Virus record (IMG/VR): IMGVR_UViG_3300044695_005922
Span: 1-64,000 of that record
Length of the DNA: 64,000 bases
From: a virus
Direction: 5' to 3' (one strand)
A program made the translations under genes and the position numbers. Below, in pieces: positions 16,624 through 23,934 of the stretch (positions are counted from its first letter, which is position 1; each line of letters opens with the position of its first letter). The notes beneath the pieces were generated by a model. It was not told the DNA's origin. It saw only the letters and a program-made list of their open reading frames with translations, and did not search any database.

Positions 16624-17451
16624 ATGGAACAAACGTTTGTTGATACGTCCCGTGTCTCAGTTAGAGAAATTAGTAAAGCTGTGGCACGGGATTTTATCGA
16701 AAAGCACCATTACACACATAAGTTCAGTTCCACACGATATGCCCTAGGGATTTTTTATCGTGAGGAAACTGAACATATGTTCTTTGCCGGTGAAAACGAA
16801 CAGTTGATTGGTTGTATGACTTATGGGCATCCTGTAAGTAATAGAACGGTTGATAGTATCGTAGATGGATTGGAATTAGACGAAGTATTAGAACTCACCA
16901 GATTGGTTATTCTTGATGGATATGGAAAGAATATTGAGAGTTATTCTATTGCACAATCCTTCCACTGGATGAGAGATAATGATTCACGAGTAAAAGTATT
17001 GGTTAGTTACGCAGACCCAGAACAGTCACACACGGGTGGTATTTACCGAGCAACTAATTGGATATATCAGGGATGTGGATATTCCAAGTTGATGCCTGAT
17101 TTCTCACTTCTCTTAGAGGAAGGTGGATTGTGGATGCATTCACGAACAGTGGGGGCAAAGTTTGGCAATAAATCTGTGGAGAACCTAGCAAAACGAATTG
17201 GTCGTACGTTTTGGAGAAAAGAAGAAACTGCTAAACATCGGTATATTTATTTTCTCTGTGACAAGAAGGAAAAGAAACGTATGATGAAAAACTTAAAGAT
17301 TCCAATCATACCATATAACGATATTAAAGAATACGTACAGTTGATTCAAAAGGTCACTGTCACCGATGGAGTTGTAGAAAACATCGAAGTTATTCAAGGT
17401 GTAGATAATGGGTGGAAACCTCAGAAAGTACAATTGAAGGAGAATGTATGA
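16624..17451 (+). CDS. Mom-like DNA-modification protein (second of two)
   Basis: A 275-residue relative of the protein at 8389. It has DFIEKHHYTHKFSSTRYALG at the N-terminus, an LELTRLVILDGYGKN strand-helix, and LVSYADPEQSHTGGIYRATN. HHYTHK resembles the HYSHK-type opening of Mu Mom better than the first copy does. A C-terminal extension from about residue 190 contains RYIYFLCDKKEKKRMM and an acidic tail. Two diverged copies could modify different bases or contexts, or one could be regulatory. Catalysis is inferred from family resemblance. Confidence 0.6.
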   Translation: MEQTFVDTSRVSVREISKAVARDFIEKHHYTHKFSSTRYALGIFYREETEHMFFAGENEQLIGCMTYGHPVSNRTVDSIVDGLELDEVLELTRLVILDGYGKNIESYSIAQSFHWMRDNDSRVKVLVSYADPEQSHTGGIYRATNWIYQGCGYSKLMPDFSLLLEEGGLWMHSRTVGAKFGNKSVENLAKRIGRTFWRKEETAKHRYIYFLCDKKEKKRMMKNLKIPIIPYNDIKEYVQLIQKVTVTDGVVENIEVIQGVDNGWKPQKVQLKENV

Positions 17452-18194
17452 GAGTAGCTATTGTTTCGACCCCACGTACATGTTCAAGTATGCTGGGAAC
17501 ACTTTTCTCTACAAAGTTTAATTTAACAGATTATTCGGAATTGTTTTCCGAAGGTCCGATTGTAAAATCCGTAGAAGAAAAATTAGACATGATGACGAAC
17601 ACAGATGATTTTTCTGTTAAGATTACCAGTACCACCTTGACAAGTTATAAAAATATATTGGATTACCAGACATTTCCGTGGCACGCATTTGATAGAATTG
17701 TTTTGGCCGAAAGATTGGATATCACACAACAAGCTGCAAGTTGGTTACTATTGTCGTATGCACAGGAAAATGGTAATGGTGAATACGCAGCACTGGTAGA
17801 ATTTTTAACAGAGCAATTGAAAACACCTGAAAATATTCCACTCGACAGAAGTTTGTTGAAGTATATTTTGGAAACTATTTTATATTATTACGATGTAATT
17901 AAACCACATTTATTAAAGTCTGGATTGCATGTTAGTATGGTTGACCACGAAATGATGCAGAAACCATCTACGGAATATCTACCCGAGTTAAATGAACGTT
18001 TGGGAATTGAATTTACACAAGAAGATGTTGACAAAATTTCAAATCCAACGTATATTGATTATACACCCTTCATCGAAGCCCACAAACTTCGTGATGTAAT
18101 AGAAGAAATTAAACAAGAGTTAACTAATGCCACCAAAGAAGAAACAAGCACAGACGAAGGAAACGAATCAATCGAAAACGAAGGGACTGTTTGA
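17448..18194 (+). CDS. Sulfotransferase-like P-loop protein
   Basis: The ATG at 17448 follows AAGGAG and overlaps the previous stop. The 248-residue product opens with VAIVSTPRTCSSMLGTLFS, a 5'-phosphosulfate-type loop, and has RIVLAERLDITQQAASWLL near residue 84, similar to the Stf0/NodH-type 3'-phosphate segment. It may therefore be a second PAPS-dependent enzyme, but the match is weaker than for the protein at 2166. The acidic C-terminus overlaps the next gene by 68 bases in another frame, which is unusual for this window. Confidence 0.45.
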   Translation: MRVAIVSTPRTCSSMLGTLFSTKFNLTDYSELFSEGPIVKSVEEKLDMMTNTDDFSVKITSTTLTSYKNILDYQTFPWHAFDRIVLAERLDITQQAASWLLLSYAQENGNGEYAALVEFLTEQLKTPENIPLDRSLLKYILETILYYYDVIKPHLLKSGLHVSMVDHEMMQKPSTEYLPELNERLGIEFTQEDVDKISNPTYIDYTPFIEAHKLRDVIEEIKQELTNATKEETSTDEGNESIENEGTV

Positions 18195-18606
18195 CCACAT
18201 AGAGCAAATTTATGTTGGACAAAATCCAAACTATTTTGATACATTGTCCGATGCTGAGAAGAAATCATACAGTGTGTATATGGTCAATAAATTTCTGAGT
18301 ATGAATCCACATCAATCTCCGTTCGTAGACGAGATGCAGAAATACACATTACCAAATGATATACATTACGCCTTCTTCAGCCGAATTATTCCGAAAGGGC
18401 GACAGTTTAATAAGTACATTAAGAGTAAAAAGGAGTCAGCATATGAGTCGTGGATGGTTGACTTGGTTAGGAAACATTATGAAATTAGCGCAGCAGAAGC
18501 TACAGACTACCTCGAAATCTACTACAAGCACAACAAAGAAGAATTACGAAAGTTGTGTCAGATGTACGGAACAGAAGAAAAAGTAATCAAGAAGGCTAAA
18601 CTATGA
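18127..18606 (+). CDS. 62: Clamp loader small subunit (T4 gp62-like)
   Basis: A 159-residue protein. After a Lys- and Gln-rich N-terminus it matches the gp62 pattern: YSVYMVNKFLSMNPHQ, EMQKYTLPNDIHYAFFSRII, then PKGRQFNKYIK, and SAAEATDYLEIYYKHNKEEL near the end. T4 gp62 is 187 residues and forms a 4:1 complex with gp44. The start is inside the preceding gene; no strong ribosome site is visible, so translation is probably coupled. The assignment is supported by the presence of both clamp and gp44. Confidence 0.7.
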   Translation: MPPKKKQAQTKETNQSKTKGLFDHIEQIYVGQNPNYFDTLSDAEKKSYSVYMVNKFLSMNPHQSPFVDEMQKYTLPNDIHYAFFSRIIPKGRQFNKYIKSKKESAYESWMVDLVRKHYEISAAEATDYLEIYYKHNKEELRKLCQMYGTEEKVIKKAKL

Positions 18607-18630
18607 AAAACGACAGAGGAAATTATAAAA

Positions 18631-19086
18631 ATGGTTAACCTGAGTTGGGCCAGATATTTTCGTGGAATTGCTGGGCATGTAAAACAAAAGTCAAAAGACA
18701 AGTATACACAAATCGGTGCGGTGATTGTTGGTAAAGATAATGAAATTGTTTCTACTGGATACAATTCGTTTCCTCGTGGTATTAACGATGATGTTCTTGA
18801 ACGGCAAGAACGTCCTGAGAAGTATTTTTGGTTTGAACACGCAGAACGAAATGCGATATACAACGCAGCACGAATTGGTGTATCTACAACAGGTTGTACA
18901 ATGTATCTTACGTGTGGAATGCCGTGTGCAGATTGTGCACGTGGAATTATAAACGCCGGCATTAAGAAAATTTATATTGAGCATTTTAGTCAAGATGGAG
19001 CAAAGGGCCCAATATGGGAAGAAAGTATTAAACGAAGTATGATTATGTTCAGTGAAGCAGGTGTAGAGGTACTTTATTATGAGTAA
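18631..19086 (+). CDS. cd: dCMP deaminase
   Basis: A 151-residue zinc deaminase. IGAVIVGKDNEIVSTGYNSFP is the substrate strand, HAE at residues 70-72 supplies a zinc ligand and the proton shuttle, and PCADC at 98-102 supplies the Cys ligands. It converts dCMP to dUMP, feeding the ThyX at 51956 for dTMP synthesis. Length is close to that of cellular dCMP deaminases. The T4 counterpart is gene cd. Confidence 0.9.
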   Translation: MVNLSWARYFRGIAGHVKQKSKDKYTQIGAVIVGKDNEIVSTGYNSFPRGINDDVLERQERPEKYFWFEHAERNAIYNAARIGVSTTGCTMYLTCGMPCADCARGIINAGIKKIYIEHFSQDGAKGPIWEESIKRSMIMFSEAGVEVLYYE

Positions 19087-19387
19087 TGGAAAAGGTGACT
19101 CCCCAAGACCATTAAGTGTAGATCAAAAAACATTTGCAAATAACTGGGAACGTGCCTTCGGTACACCCATCTGTGAGTATAGTGGACTCCCACACACAGC
19201 AAGTTATGATGATGTTGATAAAGAATACACAGAACTACTTGCCTCTGGATTATTCTGGGAATTGTTTCCTGGGTTAACTGGTAATTGGCAACAAGACCAA
19301 GCAAGATGGAAACTGGCCATACTTAGCAAAGAATCACAATTAACGGGATTATATGACACATTACGGGAAGAAAAAGGGAACGACTAA
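19079..19387 (+). CDS. Conserved small phage protein, 102 aa
   Basis: Begins MSNGKGDSPRPLSVDQKTFANNWERAFG, a sequence pattern I associate with small proteins in many unrelated phages. The rest is short, mixed-charge and without metal or membrane signatures. It overlaps the dCMP deaminase stop by eight bases. Function unknown. Confidence 0.7.
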   Translation: MSNGKGDSPRPLSVDQKTFANNWERAFGTPICEYSGLPHTASYDDVDKEYTELLASGLFWELFPGLTGNWQQDQARWKLAILSKESQLTGLYDTLREEKGND

Positions 19388-19580
19388 CACTGGATGTTGG
19401 TATTCCATACTTCAAGAAAATAATATGTTTCACATAAGTGTTGGTAAAGGTGATTTCGTAATATACGAAGGTTTTGAAAATCCACCAAGCATAGAATTTT
19501 TAGATAATAATATATTATTATTGGAACAAGAGTTATATAATAGATTTCCAGTAGGTTCAAAAATAGATATTATTGCATAA
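19353..19580 (+). CDS. Hypothetical protein, up to 75 aa
   Basis: The frame ends just before a terminator. It could start at 19353 or at ATG 19425, where the product would be 51 residues beginning MFHISVGKGDFVIYEG; neither has a clear ribosome site. The C-terminal half is acidic and hydrophobic (IEFLDNNILLLEQELY). No family recognised. Confidence 0.5.
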   Translation: MTHYGKKKGTTNTGCWYSILQENNMFHISVGKGDFVIYEGFENPPSIEFLDNNILLLEQELYNRFPVGSKIDIIA

Positions 19581-19606
19581 CCCACTTGACTTTGAGTGGG
19601 TTTTTT
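19579..19606 (+). terminator. Rho-independent terminator carrying a -35 box in its loop
   Basis: AACCCACT and AGTGGGTT form an 8-bp stem with an 8-base loop, ending in six Ts. The loop begins TGACTTTG, which places the -35 of the next promoter inside the hairpin. Confidence 0.85.
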
Positions 19607-19614
19607 GTTATATT
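19586..19614 (+). promoter_or_regulatory. Sigma-70-type promoter overlapping a terminator
   Basis: TTGACT at 19586-19591 and TATATT at 19609-19614, spacing 17. The -35 lies in the terminator loop and the spacer is the 3' stem arm plus the T-run. The next gene starts 28 bases downstream. Confidence 0.8.
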
Positions 19615-19641
19615 TTAAATGTATCTACCCACGAGGAAACT

Positions 19642-19995
19642 ATGTCATTTGTGAAATATAAAGGATATACCAGAGAAGATGCACTTGCAAGTGTTGGTGC
19701 TGGGTGGGCTGGTCTAATTAATCGTGTATACGATGTACTGGAATCCATGAGAGGTGAAGTCAAGGTTGTACAGGTCAAGGAAAAATTCGCAGGACTTCGT
19801 ATCTACACCGATTATGGTAACGATGAACTTGATCAAGTAATTCGTGAAGTGGGATATGAAAGTGTTAAAATTTGTGAAACCTGCGGCAAACCTGGTGAAG
19901 TACGAGGTAAAGGTTGGTATTATACATCGTGTGGTGAACACGCAAAACCTGGTGACCTTACACACGGAAATGACGATGCCGAAGAAGAAAACTAG
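19642..19995 (+). CDS. Zinc-finger-like conserved phage protein, 117 aa
   Basis: ATG 19642 follows GAGG by eight bases and is the first gene of the promoter at 19586. Residues VKVVQVKEKFAGLRIYTDY and CETCGKPGEVRGKGWYYTSCGEHA form a pattern common in small proteins of tailed phages: a CxxC plus a C-x2-H metal site. The acidic tail overlaps the next gene. Function unknown. Confidence 0.7.
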   Translation: MSFVKYKGYTREDALASVGAGWAGLINRVYDVLESMRGEVKVVQVKEKFAGLRIYTDYGNDELDQVIREVGYESVKICETCGKPGEVRGKGWYYTSCGEHAKPGDLTHGNDDAEEEN

Positions 19996-20212
19996 ATCAG
20001 AAAAAGAACTTAACTTGAAGTTCACAGGTAAAATGAGTATCCTTATTGAGTTGGAAGGACATGGACCACTTGAATTTCGAGTAAATGATTTACAAGTGGT
20101 AAAGGATGCTGTACAAGTTATACTAGACCACACAAATAATAAAACGCCCGTAAACTCTTACGATAAACGTGAACAGAAAACGATGCAGAAACTCTTGGAT
20201 GGTATCGAATAA
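19976..20212 (+). CDS. Hypothetical protein, 78 aa
   Basis: Starts inside the preceding gene; ATG 19970 or 19976 are equally possible. MPKKKTRSEKELNLKF is a basic N-terminus, followed by SILIELEGHGPLEFRVNDLQ and a C-terminal amphipathic helix. No catalytic or metal motif. It ends before the structured intergenic region at 20.2 kb. Confidence 0.6.
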   Translation: MPKKKTRSEKELNLKFTGKMSILIELEGHGPLEFRVNDLQVVKDAVQVILDHTNNKTPVNSYDKREQKTMQKLLDGIE

Positions 20213-20226
20213 AAGTTAATTATCAT

Positions 20227-20236
20227 ACTATTTATA
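20227..20236 (+). promoter_or_regulatory. ACTATTTATA motif, candidate late promoter
   Basis: Same ten-base motif as at 29410, 49627 and 53430, with one mismatch at 58267. Here it precedes a structured non-coding stretch and a homing endonuclease gene rather than following the usual spacing of 30-45 bases to a start codon. Confidence 0.45.
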
Positions 20237-20346
20237 TATGTGAGGATTGTTCACGGCTCTCTTCACATATATAACAAAATTACCCCTACGAGTAAGCCCC
20301 ATGCACCGTGAATGCGTGGGTATCTGAAAGTAGGGGTTTTGTTTTT
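20234..20346 (+). ncRNA. Structured intergenic RNA candidate
   Basis: Hairpin 1: ATATATGTGA (20234-20243) pairs perfectly with TCACATATAT (20263-20272) around a 19-base loop. Hairpin 2 is two-tiered: ACCCCTAC (20282-20289) with GTAGGGGT (20330-20337), and inside it CCCATGCA (20298-20305) with TGCGTGGG (20313-20320), one G-T wobble. The strands of the internal loop contain AGTA and GAA, as in loop-E motifs. A T-rich tail (20337-20346) follows, so the second hairpin can also terminate transcription. No coding frame fits the region. It could be a small RNA, or a leader controlling the endonuclease whose ribosome site (20347) lies just after it. Confidence 0.5.
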
Positions 20347-20357
20347 GGAGAAGTAGT

Positions 20358-21008
20358 ATGGAAAATAGATTTTATGTATACGCACATTACATTCCGGGTG
20401 AGGACAAACCATTTTATATTGGAAAAGGAACCGGTAGAAGAGCATATCATTTATATGACAGGAGTAAATTTTGGAAATCCGTAGTAAAAAAACATGGATA
20501 TGAAATAAAAATATTATATGAAAATCTTACTCACGATGAAGCATTTGTTAAAGAAACAGAATTGATAACATTGTATGGAAGAAGGGATTTGAAAACTGGT
20601 TGTTTAGTTAATCAAACAAACGGTGGTGATGGTGTTCGTGGGCATTCTTTGGAAACCCGTGAGAAAATAGGAAAAATGTTTATTGGTAAACATTTAAGTG
20701 AAGGACATAAGAAAAAAATAAGTAATGCAAACAGAGGAAGAATCGTGTCTGACGAAGCCCGTGAAAAAATAAGAAATGCTTTTATAGGTAAATCACGACC
20801 ACCCGAAGTAATTGATAAGATGAAAAAGTCCTTGACAGGAAGGGGTGGGAAGATTATATTACAATATGATTTACAAGATAACTTTATAAAAGAATATAAT
20901 ACAATAAAACAGGCGGCTATAGAAAATGGATTCTGTTACAGAACTATCAGACGAGTCCTCAAAGGACAACTACGACAAACCCGTGGATACATCTTCAAAT
21001 ACAAATAA
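20358..21008 (+). CDS. GIY-YIG homing endonuclease
   Basis: A 216-residue endonuclease with a clear N-terminal GIY-YIG domain: FYVYAHYIPGEDKPFYIGKG then RRAY, and a downstream Glu in VKETELITLYG. NUMOD3-type repeats follow (HSLETREKIGKMFIGKHLSE, VSDEAREKIRNAFIGKS), then a C-terminal helix-turn-helix module (TIKQAAIENGFCYRTIRRVL). GGAG lies seven bases upstream. Its last 83 bases overlap the next gene in another frame, as expected for an element inserted at a gene start. Related to the enzyme at 1161 but with a more canonical catalytic core. Confidence 0.85.
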   Translation: MENRFYVYAHYIPGEDKPFYIGKGTGRRAYHLYDRSKFWKSVVKKHGYEIKILYENLTHDEAFVKETELITLYGRRDLKTGCLVNQTNGGDGVRGHSLETREKIGKMFIGKHLSEGHKKKISNANRGRIVSDEAREKIRNAFIGKSRPPEVIDKMKKSLTGRGGKIILQYDLQDNFIKEYNTIKQAAIENGFCYRTIRRVLKGQLRQTRGYIFKYK

Positions 21009-21912
21009 GCGTATATCGTATTCACAATATTCTGTGTGGGCGACTTGTGGGTGGAAATGGAAACTTCAATATGTAGATAAAATTAAATTTGATGATAATA
21101 CAATAAATCTCATTTTTGGAACTGCCATGCACGAAGTAATCCAAGAGTGGCTGGAACAATATCATTACGCGGGTAAGGACAATCTTGCAAAGAGTGTGGA
21201 CCTCAGTGAACCTCTCAAAACAAAGTTCATTACATTGTTCCAAGAAAACACTACGGTTGATGCAAACGGGAATAAAGTATTCTTGTGTGATAAGAAAACC
21301 CTAATGGAGTTTTACAATCAAGGGTGTGAGATTCTGTCGTATGTACAACAACATCGTAATAAGATTTTCCCGTCAAAAGACACCGTACTTGCGGGTATTG
21401 AATATCCTATTGAAACGGAAGTTCGTCCTGGTGTGACCTTTATTGGGTATGTGGATATCATTACCAAGAATGAAAAGACGGGCAAGGTTACAATTATTGA
21501 TTTGAAAACCTCACGGTCTGGATGGACGCAGGCACAGAAGAGTGACCATATTAAACTGAATCAGATTTTGTTGTACAAGAAGTTCATCTCTGAGAAGTTT
21601 AATACTCCGTTGGAAATGATTGGGACGGAATTTATTATCTTGAAGCGGACGATTAGTGAGAACAGTCCATATCCCATTCCTCGTGTGAGTACCTTCGAAC
21701 CGTCTAACGGAAAACCTTCGGTTAACCGTGCATGGGGACATATTGAAAAGTTCTTGAATGAGTGTTTTGATGGTGAAGGAAACTATCGTACGGATTTGAT
21801 TACCGCGACACCAAGTAAAGATAGTTGTAAGTATTGTGTGTATAACGATAAGGAAACGTATTGTTCTGAATCATTTTACAAAATCAAAAAGGTGAAGGTT
21901 GTCAATGGCTGA
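20926..21912 (+). CDS. RecB/Cas4-like PD-(D/E)XK exonuclease
   Basis: A 328-residue nuclease. ISYSQYSVWATCGWKWKLQY is the N-terminal RecB/AddB signature with one Cys. FGTAMHEVIQEWL carries the conserved His, and FIGYVDIIT...VTIIDLKTS supplies the Asp, Asp and Lys of the PD-(D/E)XK site. The C-terminus has CKYCVYNDKETYC, which with the N-terminal Cys could hold an Fe-S cluster as in Cas4 and AddB. It probably acts in recombination or end processing. The first 28 codons overlap the homing endonuclease gene, so the N-terminus may have been altered by that insertion. Confidence 0.75.
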   Translation: MDSVTELSDESSKDNYDKPVDTSSNTNKRISYSQYSVWATCGWKWKLQYVDKIKFDDNTINLIFGTAMHEVIQEWLEQYHYAGKDNLAKSVDLSEPLKTKFITLFQENTTVDANGNKVFLCDKKTLMEFYNQGCEILSYVQQHRNKIFPSKDTVLAGIEYPIETEVRPGVTFIGYVDIITKNEKTGKVTIIDLKTSRSGWTQAQKSDHIKLNQILLYKKFISEKFNTPLEMIGTEFIILKRTISENSPYPIPRVSTFEPSNGKPSVNRAWGHIEKFLNECFDGEGNYRTDLITATPSKDSCKYCVYNDKETYCSESFYKIKKVKVVNG

Positions 21913-22213
21913 AAACCCGTGGAAGGACAAGTATCTCGCTGAAGCCGCGAAGCACGACGAGACGGTGCGGAAACTTGCAGCACTGACTTCACACCTGAAC
22001 CAAGTGCATGAGGAACTAGGCGGCACCGACACTGTTCTGACGCTGGAAGCCGCGCAGCTCGTCATGGCCCGCCTCGCCGCATGTGAGCGGGTGGTGGAGG
22101 CGGCGAAAGCGTGGAAGGCCGATCAGCGTGGATGGCTCAAACCGCTAGACGAAGCGTTGTGCCAAGCCGTTGACGACTACCGCGCCGCCGTCACCGCCGA
22201 GACACAGGAGTAA
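21905..22213 (+). CDS. GC-rich acquired gene, 102-aa hypothetical protein
   Basis: The start follows AAGGTGAAGG and overlaps the previous stop by eight bases. The product is Ala- and Glu-rich and helical (YLAEAAKHDETVRKLAALTS, LEAAQLVMARLAACERVVEA), similar to small coiled proteins in many phages. Its base composition is strikingly different: in 22021-22080, 43 of 60 bases are G or C, with G/C at most third codon positions, while neighbours are AT-rich. This suggests recent transfer from a GC-rich phage or host. Confidence 0.7.
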   Translation: MAENPWKDKYLAEAAKHDETVRKLAALTSHLNQVHEELGGTDTVLTLEAAQLVMARLAACERVVEAAKAWKADQRGWLKPLDEALCQAVDDYRAAVTAETQE

Positions 22214-22215
22214 GT

Positions 22216-22848
22216 ATGGAAAACCCAATGGTGAATTATTCTAAAATCATCGCTGAAACAAATAGTAAAATGTATAATGTTCGGGATGAATATAAGAATA
22301 ATAGTGTTGAAGAAAACATTGCCATTTGCAATAAGGAACACTTGAAGTTCTCTGTGGGTTGTATTAACATTACAGGAGAACTCAACATTGGGATGATGAT
22401 TCGGTCAGCGTGTCTTTTGGGGGCAGAAAACTTCTATATTTTCGGTCGTCGGAAATTTGATTCTAGGTCCACAGTTGGAGCGGAAAACTATATTAATATT
22501 GTCCAGTATGTGTTTGATGACCCGATACACGCCGACATGCAAATCTATTCAAAAATTAAAGAGTTGTATGTAGAGAAGCACACAATTGTATTGTGTGAAC
22601 ATGGTGGATATGAATTGGGGTCGGCGGAATGGAAAAACAGATTGCCTCTAATAACAAAAACATCTTATAATAGTTATACTCCGCTGTTTTTGTTTGGTAG
22701 CGAATCGTTTGGCATCCCAGATATTATTTCTGAAAACTCTGCATTTTTTAAAGTCAGTATTCCCCAACGTGGTGTACTTCGTTCATTTAATGTCAGCGCG
22801 GCAATGGCAATAGTCTGCTGGGACTACCTACGAGAAATGTTCTATTAA
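22216..22848 (+). CDS. TrmH/SpoU-type RNA 2'-O-methyltransferase
   Basis: A 210-residue SPOUT methyltransferase. All three SpoU motifs are visible: NIGMMIRSACLLGAENFYIF (motif 1), LFLFGSESFGIP (motif 2) and IPQRGVLRSFNVSAAMAIV (motif 3), which together form the knotted SAM site. Members methylate ribose of tRNA or rRNA. The catalytic Arg of motif 1 (MIRSA) is present. AGGAG precedes the start and a terminator follows. It may adjust host or phage tRNA during infection, or counter RNA-directed defence; the target is unknown. Confidence 0.8.
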   Translation: MENPMVNYSKIIAETNSKMYNVRDEYKNNSVEENIAICNKEHLKFSVGCINITGELNIGMMIRSACLLGAENFYIFGRRKFDSRSTVGAENYINIVQYVFDDPIHADMQIYSKIKELYVEKHTIVLCEHGGYELGSAEWKNRLPLITKTSYNSYTPLFLFGSESFGIPDIISENSAFFKVSIPQRGVLRSFNVSAAMAIVCWDYLREMFY

Positions 22849-22860
22849 ATCCTATATAAT

Positions 22861-22886
22861 ACCCCACTTGACAACGGTGGGGTTTT
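22861..22886 (+). terminator. Rho-independent terminator with -35 box as its loop
   Basis: ACCCCAC and GTGGGGT form a perfect 7-bp stem. The nine-base loop is TTGACAACG, so it consists of the -35 hexamer plus three bases. TTTT follows the stem. Confidence 0.8.
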
Positions 22887-22896
22887 GTATTATATT
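22868..22896 (+). promoter_or_regulatory. Sigma-70-type promoter overlapping a terminator
   Basis: TTGACA at 22868-22873, TATATT at 22891-22896, spacing 17. The arrangement repeats that at 19586. It heads the long run of small genes from 22922. Confidence 0.85.
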
Positions 22897-22921
22897 TAGG
22901 TATACTTAACAAGGACAGAAC

Positions 22922-23137
22922 ATGACGCTTGAACAACTTGCCGAAATCATTGATAGACTCAAAATGCGCCGTTCGTGGGATGACTATAAAGACCTTAAGG
23001 TAGTGGTTGTTACTGATGAACCTTCTGTGGGGCCTGTATCGGCATCTACTGTGAGTAATGCACATGTTGGTAGCGATTGGGAACGGAACAGATTTCTTAT
23101 TTGGTGCGACGATAAACTTACCAAGAAGGTAGACTAA
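22922..23137 (+). CDS. Hypothetical protein, 71 aa
   Basis: First gene after the promoter at 22868, with AAGGA upstream. Begins TLEQLAEIIDRLKMRRSWDDY, an amphipathic helix, followed by strands (LKVVVVTDE, FLIWCDDKL). No known family. The stop is one base before the next start. Confidence 0.65.
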   Translation: MTLEQLAEIIDRLKMRRSWDDYKDLKVVVVTDEPSVGPVSASTVSNAHVGSDWERNRFLIWCDDKLTKKVD

Positions 23138-23138
23138 T

Positions 23139-23537
23139 ATGCTCATTATCATTCGTGGATTGCCCGGCAGTGGAAAGAGCACGTTGGCAGAACATTTGGA
23201 AGCCAGTTTCAATAGCACAAACGGCGTAGTTGCCCGTGTGTTTGAGGCCGACCAGTTCTTTCATACACTTGAAGGATATAAGTTTGATGGTACCAAGTTG
23301 CGGGAAGCACATCTTGACTGTCAGGCACGTACCAGAGCATGGTTGAAAAAGGGTAACATCGCCATCGTATCCAATACCTTTACTCAGCGTTGGGAATACG
23401 AGCCGTATCTGGACATGGCTACACAGTATAATTTTCCGGTTCAAGTAATTGAAGTACATGGTGATTTCCAGAACATTCACGGCGTTCCTCCCGATAAGAT
23501 TGAGAGTATGCGTGAACGTTGGGAATCACATCTATGA
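23139..23537 (+). CDS. P-loop kinase, NEDD4BP2/AAA_33-like
   Basis: A 132-residue P-loop protein: Walker A IIRGLPGSGKSTLA (residues 4-17), EADQFF as the acceptor Asp, IVSNTFTQRWEYEPYLDMA as the lid region, and a C-terminal HGVPPDKIESMRERWE. That set is typical of small polynucleotide-kinase-like proteins related to the N-terminal part of NEDD4-binding protein 2, common in phages. A role in 5' end repair of RNA or DNA is plausible, but the substrate is not shown by the sequence. Confidence 0.75.
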   Translation: MLIIIRGLPGSGKSTLAEHLEASFNSTNGVVARVFEADQFFHTLEGYKFDGTKLREAHLDCQARTRAWLKKGNIAIVSNTFTQRWEYEPYLDMATQYNFPVQVIEVHGDFQNIHGVPPDKIESMRERWESHL

Positions 23538-23794
23538 ACTATGAACAAGAAACCATATTAAAAGAATTTGAAGTAGGGAGACATCCAGATATAACACATG
23601 ATGCACACGCAATGGCTGATGAAATTATTAAACTCCGACAGCAAACTTCTGTGTTGCGTGAGTTGTTAATTGAATTAACTGATGTGGATGACTGCCAATA
23701 TGACCATCATGGGTATTGCCAAGCACATTCTTTACACACTGCTCCGTGTCCACATAGTCGTAGCAAAACATTTATTAAGGAAATGTATCTATGA
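23534..23794 (+). CDS. Small Cys/His-rich protein, 86 aa
   Basis: The ATG at 23534 overlaps the kinase stop. A helical N-terminal half (AHAMADEIIKLRQQTSVLRE) is followed by DDCQYDHHGYCQAHSLHTAP and CPHSRSK, a cluster of three Cys and five His that probably binds zinc. The 3' end AAGGAAATGTATCTATGA provides the ribosome site and start of the next gene. Confidence 0.65.
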   Translation: MNYEQETILKEFEVGRHPDITHDAHAMADEIIKLRQQTSVLRELLIELTDVDDCQYDHHGYCQAHSLHTAPCPHSRSKTFIKEMYL

Positions 23795-23934
23795 CACCAG
23801 AACTTAAAGAAGCATTAATCAAGGCATACACATCTTCTCTTGAAGCACACAATCGTCGTTGGGAATATTTGACCTTACCATTGGATGAACGATTTAAACT
23901 TATGCAGGATTATATTAAGGAGATGCATCTATGA
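23791..23934 (+). CDS. Small protein, 47 aa
   Basis: Starts on the previous stop (ATGA) behind AAGGA. The product MTPELKEALIKAYTSSLEAH and onward is helical and charged and ends KEMHL. Its last bases AAGGAGATGCATCTATGA serve as ribosome site and start of the following gene, a cassette also found at 23777 and 24069. Function unknown. Confidence 0.55.
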   Translation: MTPELKEALIKAYTSSLEAHNRRWEYLTLPLDERFKLMQDYIKEMHL

